A DNA stretch of 64,000 nt from an uncultured Mesonia sp. (GTDB lineage: Bacteria > Bacteroidota > Bacteroidia > Flavobacteriales > Flavobacteriaceae): positions 1-64,000 of the forward strand of contig CANLVH010000004.1 of the NCBI GenBank assembly GCA_947494545.1, written 5' to 3'. Below are positions 35,442 to 44,505 of this stretch, in pieces. The notes beneath the pieces were generated by a model that made no database searches, had not been told where the DNA came from, and worked only from the letters and a program-made list of their open reading frames with translations. Positions within the stretch are counted from its first letter, which is position 1. Every line of letters begins with the position of its first letter. The position numbers and the translations under genes are program-made.

Positions 35442-38400
35442 ATGTATAAAAACCTTTCTGTCTTTCTGGTTGCATTTTTAGGCGCTTCCGGACTCTTCGC
35501 GCAAGAAGAAAACCAAACCGAACAAGACTCTACAAAAACCGGTTATAGTTTAGGACAAATACAAATGGCAAATCCGCAAAGCATCGTGCATAAATATACG
35601 TACGATCCGCTTTTAGATAGGTACATTTTTGTGGAGCAAGTAGGAAGTGTTAATGTGAGCTATCCGTTGGTGCTTACGCCCGAAGAATATGAAGAGCGGG
35701 TTTTAGAAGAGCAGATGAAAGCTTATTTTAAAGAAAAGTCAGATGCCATGACGGGTCGTGACGACGATGCGAAAGACAACCAAAAAAATCTCTTGCCAAT
35801 ATTTTATGTTAACAATACCTTTTTTGAAAGTGTTTTTGGCGGAAGCGAGATAGAAGTTATTCCCCAAGGTTCCGTAGAGCTGGATTTGGGGGTTTTGTAT
35901 ACCAAGCAAGACAATCCGTCTTTATCGCCAAGAAACAGAAGTAATTTTACTTTCGATTTTAACCAGCGTATTAGTTTAAGCTTATTAGGAAAAGTAGGAA
36001 AACGTCTAAAAGTTACTGCAAACTACGACACAGAATCTACCTTTGATTTTCAAAACCAGATAAAGCTGGAATACACCCCAACCGAAGACGATATTGTTAG
36101 AAAAATAGAGGTTGGTAATGTTAGTATGCCATTAAACAGTTCTCTAATTCAAGGAGCGCAAAGCTTGTTTGGAGTAAAAGCGCAGTTGCAATTTGGTAAA
36201 ACAACCATTACGGGTGTTTTTTCTGAACAAAATTCAGAACGACAAACCGTTAATATTCAAGGAGGTGGCGCAGTGCAAGAATTTGACAAGTTTATCTTAG
36301 ATTATGATGAGAACCGTCACTTTTTCTTAGCGCATTATTTTAGAGATAATTATGATGCGGCTTTACAAAACTATCCGTACATAAATAGCAATGTGCAAAT
36401 TACCAGAATAGAGGTTTGGGTTACCAACCGAACAAATTCTACAGAAAGCTTAAACAACACTAGAAATATTGTAGCTATTCAAGATATTGGGGAAGCTAAT
36501 CCTGAAAATATTGGGGTTTTAATAGATGCCAACGGCAACCCGATAAACCCGCCAAGTTTTTCCGGCTTTTTAAATGCTACACCAGATTCGTACCCTAATA
36601 ACTCCAACAACAACTTTAACCCTATGGGTATTACCGGTCCGCAGCAGTCTGTCTTAACCCCGGCTATTAGAGACGTTGCTAGCGTAGATCAAGGTTTTGG
36701 AGTAAATAGTGCAGACGTAGATGAAGGAGTAGATTATGCCAAATTAGAAAATGCTAAACAACTTCAAAATTCAGAATATACGTTAAATAGTCAATTAGGT
36801 TATATTTCTTTAAACCAACGCTTAAGCAATGACGAAATTTTAGCTGTAGCTTTTCAATATACCGTTAACGGACAAGTATACCAAGTGGGGGAGTTTGCAA
36901 ATGGCGGCGTAGACGCTACAGAAACGCAACCCAACCCAACCAGTCCCGGAAACGACGTTGCTATTAATCAAAATTTGGTTGTAAAATTATTAAAAAGTCC
37001 GGTTACCAACGTAAACGAGCCTATTTGGGATTTGATGATGAAAAACATCTATAGCTTAGATGCTTACCAACTAGAGCGCGAAGACTTTAGGTTTAATATT
37101 TTGTATTCAGACCCGCAACCACTTAATTACATAACGCAAGCGCCCAATGCAACAACCCCTTTGCCGGACGATGTAGAAGACACCAATTTGTTGCGCGTTT
37201 TTAGTTTAGATCGTTTAGATGCCAACAACGATCCGGTAATTGGCGGAGATGGCTTTTTTGATTACGTGCCGGGAATTACGATAGATCCGGAAAATGGTAA
37301 AATAATTTTTACTTCCGTTGAGCCTTTCGGCGAATATTTATTTAACAAGTTAGATAATACGCCCAATGGCGGATCAGAAAGTTATGAAGATCCTGCCACT
37401 TATAATGAAAATCAAGAAAAATACGTTTTCAAAAGCTTATACGCTACCACCAAAACACAAGCAGAGCAAGAAGAAGCAGACAAAAATAAGTTTCAGTTAA
37501 AAGGTAGCTATAAATCATCAGGGCAAGACGGTATTCCTATTGGGGCATTTAATGTTCCGCAAGGTTCTGTTACGGTAACTGCGGGCGGTAGAGTGTTGCA
37601 AGAAGGAGTAGATTATACAGTAGATTACCAATTAGGAAGAGTTAAAATTTTAGACGAAGCATTACTGGCTTCAGATACACCAATACAAGTTTCTACAGAA
37701 AACAACGCTACATTTGGGCAGCAAACCAAGCGTTTTACCGGTTTAAATGTAGAACATAAATTTAGCGAAGATTTAATCGTAAACGGAACCTTTATAAACT
37801 TTAATGAGCGACCGCTTACTCAAAAAGCAAATTACAGTTACGAACCGGTAAATAATTCTATTTACGGTTTCAATTTTAATTACACTACAGAAGTTCCGTT
37901 TTTTACCAGATTGGTAAACAAACTGCCAAATATAGATACAGATGTAGAGTCTAATCTTTCTTTGCGTGGCGAGTTTGCTTATCTGCAACCTGGTTCGCCT
38001 AAAGGAGATAATTTTAATGGGGAAGCGACCTCCTATATAGACGATTTTGAAGCTTCGCAAACTTCTATTTCTATTTTGTCTCCACTATCTTGGCATCTTT
38101 CTAGTGCCCCAATTGGCTTTGGTGGTGAAAAAGCAAATAACGATTTAAGTAGCAGTTACCGTCGTGCAAAATTAAATTGGTACACCATAGATCCTATTTT
38201 TTACAGTAATCAACGTCCGGCGGGAATAAACGACGACGATTTGTCACAATATTCCACTAGAAGAGTTTTTATAGACGAAATTTTCCCGGATATGGATGTC
38301 GTGCAAGGGCAATCGCAGGCAATATATACCTTAGATGTGGCTTACTATCCGCAAGAACGCGGGCAATATAACTACAATCCTGCAGCGGCCGGTAATAATA

Positions 38401-41400
38401 CTTTACCAAATCCCGAACAGAATTTTGGCGGTATAATGCGCGAGATTACTACAACAAATTTTGAGCAATCTAACGTAGAGTTTATAGAATTTTGGGTGAT
38501 GGACCCTTACATTTATCCCGAAAATGCTACTACCAGCAATGGTAAAATTACCTTTAACTTAGGTAGTATCTCAGAAGATATTCTAAAAGACGGCAGAAAG
38601 CAATACGAAAACGGTTTACCTAAAGATGGCTCTGCCGGTAACACTTTAAGTACTGCATTTGGTCGCGTGCCTTCCAACCAATCGTTGGTTTATGCTTTTG
38701 ATACCGAAGGCGCCGAGCGCGTTAACCAAGATGTTGGTTTAGACGGTATTCCGGATACAGACGAAGCAATTGCTTTTCCTGAATTTGCAGGGCTAGAAGA
38801 TCCGTCTAACGATAATTACCAATATTATTTAGCTGCTGAAGGCGGTATTGTAGAACGCTATAGAAATTATAACGGTTACGATGGCAACTCGCCTACAGAT
38901 GTTGGTCAAAATAGCAGAGGAAATACAACAGTACCTTCTGCAGAAGACATAAACCGTGATAACACGATGAATACCATAGATAGTTATTTTGAGTATGAAA
39001 TTCCTGTTTATCCCGGTATGAGTGTAGACAACAACACTAGTAGTGTAGCCGGAGTAAACCAAGATTATATTACCGATGTAAAAAATGTAACCACCACTTT
39101 GCAAAACGGACAGCAAATGGAGGTAAAATGGGTGCAGTTTAAAGTTCCGTTAAGAACCAGTAGCGAATATTCTGTAGGTGGTATTGCAGATTTACGTTCT
39201 ATACGTTTTATGCGTATGTTTTTATCCGGTTTCCAAGACGATATTGTTTTACGATTTGGAACTTTAGATTTGGTGCGCGGAGATTATAGACGTTATACCC
39301 AAGCCGTTGAACCAAATGGTACAAATCCTGATAATACGCCAAATACGAGTTTAGAAGTAACAGCAGTTAGTCAAGAGCAAACCTCAGATTATGTCACGCC
39401 ACCGGGTGTTGTTAGAGAAGAGCTGGTAAATAACAACCAAACCATTCGCGAAGACGAACAATCTTTATCGCTTACAGTAAAAAACCTTTCTCCAAACGAT
39501 TCTCGTGCGGTTTATAAGAATTTTCAAGTAGACATGCGGCAGTATAAAAACTTAAAAATGTTTTTACACGCTAGAAGTTTGCCTGCGCCGGCGCCAACTT
39601 TACAAGATGGGCAACTATCTGCCTTTATACGTATGGGAAGTGATTTTACGGATAATTTTTACCAAGTAGAAGTGCCGCTTAAAGTTAGCGATATTAGTTC
39701 TACCCAGCCGCGCGATGTGTGGCCGGAAGCAAACGATCTTGATTTACCGTTAGAATTATTACAACAAATAAAATCTCTAATTATAGGTAACGAAACTTAT
39801 AATGCCGGAGAACTTAATTTTTTCGATAAAAACCTAAACCCGGTTTCCGGTTTAGACACGCCAGATGAAATGCGCGTTGGTATAAAAGGTAATCCTAGTT
39901 TTGGCGATGTTAGAATGATTATGTTAGGATTAAAAAATACCGGTAATATGGATGCTACCGGAGAAGTTTGGTTTAACGAAATGCGCCTTTCCGATATGAA
40001 AAATCAAGGCGGTTGGGCTGCTGTTTTAAATATGGATACCAACTTGGCAGATTTTGCTTCAATATCTGCAACCGGAAGAAGAAGCACAATTGGTTTCGGT
40101 TCTGTAGAGCAAGGTCCAAACCAACGTAGCCGAGAAGATGTAAAGCAATACGATGTAGTTACCAATGTAAATGTTGGACAATTGTTGCCAAAAGACTGGG
40201 GCGTTAATATTCCGGTGAGTTACAGTCGTGGCGAAGAATTAATCACGCCGCAATACGACCCTGAATATTCAGATTTAGAATTAGAAACCTTAATAGATAA
40301 TACAAACGACGCAGATAGAAGAGAAGAACTTAAAGAAAGAGCAGAAGATTATACAAGACGACAAAGTGTTAGCGTAATAGGTTTACGGAAAGATAGAACC
40401 CAAGAAGATGCTAAACCAATGCCATACGATATAGAAAACTTTACATTTTCTGGAACGTATAACCAAGTAGATCATCGTGATTTTGAAATAGAAGAATCTT
40501 TAGATCAAAGTGTAAATGTTGGTGCAACTTATGATTATGGTTTTGAGCCTTTTAAACTGGAGCCTTTCAAAAATATTGCCGCTTTAGATAGCAGCGCTTA
40601 TTACCAGCCAATTAAAGATTTTAACCTTAATTTATTACCTACCAACATTTCGGCAAGTGGTAATATTATAAGACAATATAATGAGCAGGTATTTAGAGAA
40701 ATAAACTTGCCGCCTGGCTCTATAGGTTTGCCTAAATTGTACCAACGTAACTTCACTTTCGATTGGCAATACAATATCAACCACAACTTAACCGAATCCT
40801 TAAGCTTTGCTTTCAATACCATGAACAATCGTATTGTTAGAAATTATATAGATCCGCAAAGCAATCCGGATAATTCTATAGGAATTTGGGACGGGTTTTT
40901 TAATGTAGGCGATCCTAACCAGCATTATCAAAACTTACAAGTAAATTACGATATACCCTTTGATAAAATTCCCGCGCTTCGTTTTTTACGGGCACAATAT
41001 TCCTACACCGGAAGTTTCCAGTGGCAAAAGGGCTCTGAAGTAAGAAACAGCTTACCGGGTATCCCCGATTTGGGTAATAATATTCAAAACTCTAATAAGC
41101 ATCAAATAAATGGGACTTTAGAGATGAATAGTCTTTACAGTTATATTGGTTTAAAGAAAAAGCGCGGACAAAAAGATACGCGTTCGCGCAGCAGAAGAGG
41201 TGAAGATGGTGCTAATAGATTAGGATTTAGCCGCGGTAGCAAAGACTTGCAATCTGATGAGCCGGCAACCGAACTTTCTGCAGGAGATAAAGCGCTAAAT
41301 ACTGCTATTGGCTTAGCAACCGCAATTAGACGTATTACGGTAAATTATGATGAAACCAATGGTACTTTCTTACCCGGCTATACAAACGATGTGGGTTTTG

Positions 41401-42656
41401 TAGGAACTTTAAAACCAACTGCAGGTTTTACTTTTGGTAGCCAAGCAGATGTTAGAGAAATTGCAGCTAGAAATGGTTGGCTTACGATGTACCAACAATT
41501 TAACGAACAATATACAGAAACAGAAGTAAAGAATTTGAGCATACAAGCCAATTTAAACCTGTTACCGGATTTAACCTTAGACTTGAATGCAAACAGAATG
41601 TATTCTGAAACCTATACAGAAAACTATAGAGTTAGTCCGTTAGATTTGCAATACCGTTCTTTAACGCCCAATACTTACGGTAACTTTAATATTTCTACTA
41701 TTATGATTGCTACAGCATTTAGCAAAAGCGATCAAGATTTTTCAGAAACCTTTCAAGAATTTAGAGATAATAGACTTACAGTTGCTAACCGTTTGGCGCA
41801 AAATGCCGGGATAGATATTGGCAATCCGGATAATATTGATGCAGATGGTTACCCAAAAGGTTTTGGTAGAACTAGTCAACAAGTTTTGCTGCCCGCATTT
41901 CTTTCGGCTTATACCGGTGGCGATGCCGGCAGTGTAGATTTAGGCTCTTTTAGAGATACGCCATTGCCAAACTGGAGTTTAAAATATACCGGTTTAATGC
42001 GATTAACCTGGTTTAAAGATAAATTTAAACGTTTTAGTTTGCAGCATGGTTATACCTCGTTATATAATATTAACCAGTTTCAAACCAATTTAGAATACGA
42101 TCGTAACGACCCTTACAGCAGTGCAAATTTAGATCAAGGTGGTAATTTTAGAAGTCAATATTTTATATCAAACGTAAACTTGGTAGAACAATTTTCACCA
42201 CTTATAAAAGTAGATATGGAGTTGAAAAACTCTATTAAAGTTTTGGCAGAAGTAAAGAAAGATAGAGCGCTATCACTAAGTTTTGATAATAATTTACTTA
42301 CCGAAATTCAAGGTAATGAATACATTCTTGGTTTGGGCTACCGCATTAAAGATTTAAAGATTGGCACCAATATAGGAGGGCAAAAAAGAATCTTAAGTAG
42401 CGATTTAAATTTTAAAGCAGACGTTTCTTTTAGGAGAAATCAAACAATAATCCGATATTTGGATATTAATGATAGTCAGACCACGGCGGGACAAGATATT
42501 TGGTCTATAACGTTTAATGCAGATTATGCGCTTACCAAAAATCTAACAGCTATCTTTTATTACGATCATACATTTTCAGAATACGCAATTTCTACCGCAT
42601 TTCCGCAAACAACTATTAGGTCTGGTATAACATTGCGTTATAACTTTGGAAACTAA
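35442..42656 (+). CDS. sprA: Gliding motility / type IX secretion outer-membrane translocon SprA
   Basis: A very large outer-membrane protein (2404 residues from the ATG at 35442) with signal peptide MYKNLSVFLVAFLGASGLFA-Q. SprA (Sov) forms the giant single-chain beta barrel through which T9SS cargo leaves the cell and is needed for gliding. Visible features are many amphipathic strand pairs, SprA-typical phrases such as GSVELDLGVLYTKQDNPSLS and FMRMFLSGFQDD, and a C-terminal run of barrel strands ending TTIRSGITLRYNFGN with the terminal aromatic-rich strand. An in-frame TTG at 35415 would add nine residues; the ATG directly before the hydrophobic signal sequence is preferred. Downstream gcvH is 18 bp away. 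Confidence 0.93.
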   Translation: MYKNLSVFLVAFLGASGLFAQEENQTEQDSTKTGYSLGQIQMANPQSIVHKYTYDPLLDRYIFVEQVGSVNVSYPLVLTPEEYEERVLEEQMKAYFKEKSDAMTGRDDDAKDNQKNLLPIFYVNNTFFESVFGGSEIEVIPQGSVELDLGVLYTKQDNPSLSPRNRSNFTFDFNQRISLSLLGKVGKRLKVTANYDTESTFDFQNQIKLEYTPTEDDIVRKIEVGNVSMPLNSSLIQGAQSLFGVKAQLQFGKTTITGVFSEQNSERQTVNIQGGGAVQEFDKFILDYDENRHFFLAHYFRDNYDAALQNYPYINSNVQITRIEVWVTNRTNSTESLNNTRNIVAIQDIGEANPENIGVLIDANGNPINPPSFSGFLNATPDSYPNNSNNNFNPMGITGPQQSVLTPAIRDVASVDQGFGVNSADVDEGVDYAKLENAKQLQNSEYTLNSQLGYISLNQRLSNDEILAVAFQYTVNGQVYQVGEFANGGVDATETQPNPTSPGNDVAINQNLVVKLLKSPVTNVNEPIWDLMMKNIYSLDAYQLEREDFRFNILYSDPQPLNYITQAPNATTPLPDDVEDTNLLRVFSLDRLDANNDPVIGGDGFFDYVPGITIDPENGKIIFTSVEPFGEYLFNKLDNTPNGGSESYEDPATYNENQEKYVFKSLYATTKTQAEQEEADKNKFQLKGSYKSSGQDGIPIGAFNVPQGSVTVTAGGRVLQEGVDYTVDYQLGRVKILDEALLASDTPIQVSTENNATFGQQTKRFTGLNVEHKFSEDLIVNGTFINFNERPLTQKANYSYEPVNNSIYGFNFNYTTEVPFFTRLVNKLPNIDTDVESNLSLRGEFAYLQPGSPKGDNFNGEATSYIDDFEASQTSISILSPLSWHLSSAPIGFGGEKANNDLSSSYRRAKLNWYTIDPIFYSNQRPAGINDDDLSQYSTRRVFIDEIFPDMDVVQGQSQAIYTLDVAYYPQERGQYNYNPAAAGNNTLPNPEQNFGGIMREITTTNFEQSNVEFIEFWVMDPYIYPENATTSNGKITFNLGSISEDILKDGRKQYENGLPKDGSAGNTLSTAFGRVPSNQSLVYAFDTEGAERVNQDVGLDGIPDTDEAIAFPEFAGLEDPSNDNYQYYLAAEGGIVERYRNYNGYDGNSPTDVGQNSRGNTTVPSAEDINRDNTMNTIDSYFEYEIPVYPGMSVDNNTSSVAGVNQDYITDVKNVTTTLQNGQQMEVKWVQFKVPLRTSSEYSVGGIADLRSIRFMRMFLSGFQDDIVLRFGTLDLVRGDYRRYTQAVEPNGTNPDNTPNTSLEVTAVSQEQTSDYVTPPGVVREELVNNNQTIREDEQSLSLTVKNLSPNDSRAVYKNFQVDMRQYKNLKMFLHARSLPAPAPTLQDGQLSAFIRMGSDFTDNFYQVEVPLKVSDISSTQPRDVWPEANDLDLPLELLQQIKSLIIGNETYNAGELNFFDKNLNPVSGLDTPDEMRVGIKGNPSFGDVRMIMLGLKNTGNMDATGEVWFNEMRLSDMKNQGGWAAVLNMDTNLADFASISATGRRSTIGFGSVEQGPNQRSREDVKQYDVVTNVNVGQLLPKDWGVNIPVSYSRGEELITPQYDPEYSDLELETLIDNTNDADRREELKERAEDYTRRQSVSVIGLRKDRTQEDAKPMPYDIENFTFSGTYNQVDHRDFEIEESLDQSVNVGATYDYGFEPFKLEPFKNIAALDSSAYYQPIKDFNLNLLPTNISASGNIIRQYNEQVFREINLPPGSIGLPKLYQRNFTFDWQYNINHNLTESLSFAFNTMNNRIVRNYIDPQSNPDNSIGIWDGFFNVGDPNQHYQNLQVNYDIPFDKIPALRFLRAQYSYTGSFQWQKGSEVRNSLPGIPDLGNNIQNSNKHQINGTLEMNSLYSYIGLKKKRGQKDTRSRSRRGEDGANRLGFSRGSKDLQSDEPATELSAGDKALNTAIGLATAIRRITVNYDETNGTFLPGYTNDVGFVGTLKPTAGFTFGSQADVREIAARNGWLTMYQQFNEQYTETEVKNLSIQANLNLLPDLTLDLNANRMYSETYTENYRVSPLDLQYRSLTPNTYGNFNISTIMIATAFSKSDQDFSETFQEFRDNRLTVANRLAQNAGIDIGNPDNIDADGYPKGFGRTSQQVLLPAFLSAYTGGDAGSVDLGSFRDTPLPNWSLKYTGLMRLTWFKDKFKRFSLQHGYTSLYNINQFQTNLEYDRNDPYSSANLDQGGNFRSQYFISNVNLVEQFSPLIKVDMELKNSIKVLAEVKKDRALSLSFDNNLLTEIQGNEYILGLGYRIKDLKIGTNIGGQKRILSSDLNFKADVSFRRNQTIIRYLDINDSQTTAGQDIWSITFNADYALTKNLTAIFYYDHTFSEYAISTAFPQTTIRSGITLRYNFGN

Positions 42657-42674
42657 AAATTAAAAACAAAAAAT

Positions 42675-43055
42675 ATGAACATCCCAGCAGAATTAAAGTA
42701 CACCAAAGATCACGAGTGGATCAAGATTGATGGCGACGTAGCCACAATTGGTATTACAGATTTTGCCCAAGGCGAGTTGGGCGATATCGTATTTGTAGAA
42801 GTAGAAACCTTAGACGAAACCTTAGACCGCGATGAGGTTTTTGGAACCGTAGAAGCCGTAAAAACAGTTTCCGATTTATTTCTACCGCTAAGTGGCGAAA
42901 TTATCGAGTTTAATGAAACCTTAGAAGACGAACCAGAAAACGTAAATTCTGATCCGTATGGAGAAGGGTGGATGATAAAATTAAAAATGACAGACGAATC
43001 GCAAGTTGATGATCTTTTAGATGCCCAAGCTTATAAAGAAATTATTGGATCCTAA
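42675..43055 (+). CDS. gcvH: Glycine cleavage system H protein
   Basis: A 126-residue lipoyl carrier that shuttles the aminomethyl group between P, T and L proteins. The lipoylation site is Lys63 in VFGTVEAVKTVSDLFLPLSG, and the flanking HEWIKIDGDVATIGITDFAQ and NSDPYGEGWMIKL are standard. It lies alone between sprA and a VanZ-like gene rather than with gcvT/gcvP. The next gene starts inside its last 35 bp, so the two are translationally coupled. Confidence 0.96.
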   Translation: MNIPAELKYTKDHEWIKIDGDVATIGITDFAQGELGDIVFVEVETLDETLDRDEVFGTVEAVKTVSDLFLPLSGEIIEFNETLEDEPENVNSDPYGEGWMIKLKMTDESQVDDLLDAQAYKEIIGS

Positions 43056-43443
43056 ACTAGGTTTGCTCCTAGCGGTAATCTATACGCTCGCACTTTTATT
43101 ACTTTCGTTAATAAGCTTGCAAGGTTTACCACAAGCAGAAGTAGAAAATGCAGATAAGATTTTTCATACTTTAGCCTATGCCGGACTAACTTTTTTGTGG
43201 TATTTGCAATATTTTTCGCGTAGCACACGAAATAAAAAACGTCTCAAAAAAAAGCCATTATTGTTAATTTGTTTGGCAATTGTGCTTTTTGGCATTTTTA
43301 TTGAAGTGTTACAAGAAAGCATTACCGCTTACCGCACTTTTGACGTGTGGGACATAACAGCCAACTTTTTAGGAACGCTTCTAGCATTAATGGTTATTTT
43401 GGCCTTAGAACCGAAGTTAGAAAAAGTTAAAAAGAAATTATAA
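43021..43443 (+). CDS. VanZ-like membrane protein
   Basis: A 140-residue protein with about four hydrophobic helices (about 12-32, 47-65, 75-95, 108-130). VanZ-family features are DKIFHTLAYAGLTFLWY after the first helix and GIFIEVLQESITAYRTFDVWDITANFLG, the conserved E-x-x-Q...R..D..D..AN segment. VanZ proteins are linked to teicoplanin resistance in enterococci, but the role of this broad family elsewhere is unknown. The ATG at 43021 lies within gcvH in another frame; no better start exists before the first helix. Confidence 0.87.
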   Translation: MPKLIKKLLDPKLGLLLAVIYTLALLLLSLISLQGLPQAEVENADKIFHTLAYAGLTFLWYLQYFSRSTRNKKRLKKKPLLLICLAIVLFGIFIEVLQESITAYRTFDVWDITANFLGTLLALMVILALEPKLEKVKKKL

Positions 43444-43495
43444 TTTAGATATTTATAAAAAATAATTACATTAGCAATCCAATAACTACAAGATT

Positions 43496-44218
43496 ATGGA
43501 ACCAAAGAAAAACCCGAAAAAAGATTTAGGAAGAAAAAGTGTTCTTTTTTTTCAAATAGGGTTGATTATTATGTTGTTCATTACTTGGCGCGCCATCGAG
43601 TGGAAAACTTACGATAAGGAGGATTTAGGTCAGCAAGTAGTGCAATTTGATCAGCTAGACGAAGAAGAAACGGTTGTAATGCAACCCAATACACCTCCGC
43701 CGCCACCACCTCCGCCACCACCACCGGCTCCCGAAGTTATTGAAGTGGTAGAAGATGACGAAGAAGTAGAAGAACAAGTAATTGAGTCTACAGAGGTTAC
43801 AGAAGAACCACAACCAGTTGAGGTAGAAGAAGTACAAGAAGTAGAAGAAGAGCCAATTGCAGACGTTCCTTTTACAGCTATTGAAGATGTACCAATTTTT
43901 CCTGGTTGCGAGCAATTTTCTTCTAACGATAAAAGAAGAGCTTGCATGAGTTCTAAAATTAAAGACTTTGTAAACAAGAAATTTAATACAGATCTTGGTG
44001 CAGAATTAGGACTTTCTGGAGTAAACCGAGTTTACGTAAAGTTTAAAATTGATGCAAAAGGAAAAGTTGTAGGCGTACAAGCGCGTGCACCACACCCAAG
44101 ACTGCAAAGAGAAGCAGAGCGCGTTGTAAAAATGTTGCCAGATATGACCCCTGGTAAACAGCGAGGAAAAGCAGTAGGTGTTCTTTACTCTTTACCCATC
44201 GTATTTCAAGTACAGTAA
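43496..44218 (+). CDS. Energy transducer TonB
   Basis: A 240-residue TonB-type protein: cytoplasmic Lys-rich start, one TM helix (about 16-31), an 11-proline run (67-77), then a strongly acidic Val/Glu linker (about 81-122) and the C-terminal TonB domain (about 130-240) with paired Cys138 and Cys150 (FPGCEQFSSNDKRRAC). The fold continues VNRVYVKFKIDAKGKVVGVQ...LPDMTPGKQRGKAVGVLYSLPIVFQ. It would transmit proton-motive force from ExbBD to outer-membrane receptors or, given neighbours sprA and remB, to envelope machinery (inference). A terminator follows at 44240. Confidence 0.92.
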   Translation: MEPKKNPKKDLGRKSVLFFQIGLIIMLFITWRAIEWKTYDKEDLGQQVVQFDQLDEEETVVMQPNTPPPPPPPPPPPAPEVIEVVEDDEEVEEQVIESTEVTEEPQPVEVEEVQEVEEEPIADVPFTAIEDVPIFPGCEQFSSNDKRRACMSSKIKDFVNKKFNTDLGAELGLSGVNRVYVKFKIDAKGKVVGVQARAPHPRLQREAERVVKMLPDMTPGKQRGKAVGVLYSLPIVFQVQ

Positions 44219-44239
44219 TTATTTTTTATAAATAACTAG

Positions 44240-44275
44240 AAGCCTTCTCGATTTCTAATCGGGAAGGCTTTTTTT
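44240..44275 (+). terminator. Terminator after tonB
   Basis: AAGCCTTC-T-CGATT, loop TCT, AATCG-G-GAAGGCTT, then a T-run. The stem pairs 8 + 5 bp around a single T-G pair. It closes the sprA-gcvH-vanZ-tonB block. The remaining gap to remB (44276-44505) holds no recognisable gene. Confidence 0.9.
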
Positions 44276-44505
44276 ATTAGATTTATAACCATTTCTTTAT
44301 CTTTTTATACTTAAATTTTTCCGTCAAGCGGAAGAATAAGCTTTGCGCATTTTTAAAACTTTTCTGGTTTTTATTTACAAACATTGCCGTTTTAAAAAGT
44401 GAAAATCGCATTTTTTTATTCCGAAAAGTAAACCTCTACGCCAAGTTGATAATTAAAAAACTAGTTTTTTATGTATCTTGCCGAAGTTTTAAAGCCAGAT
44501 AATAT

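Noticed and set aside
43651-43977. Gly-run and Ser/Thr-rich antisense frames opposite tonB
   Set aside because: They arise from the proline and acidic codons of the TonB linker.
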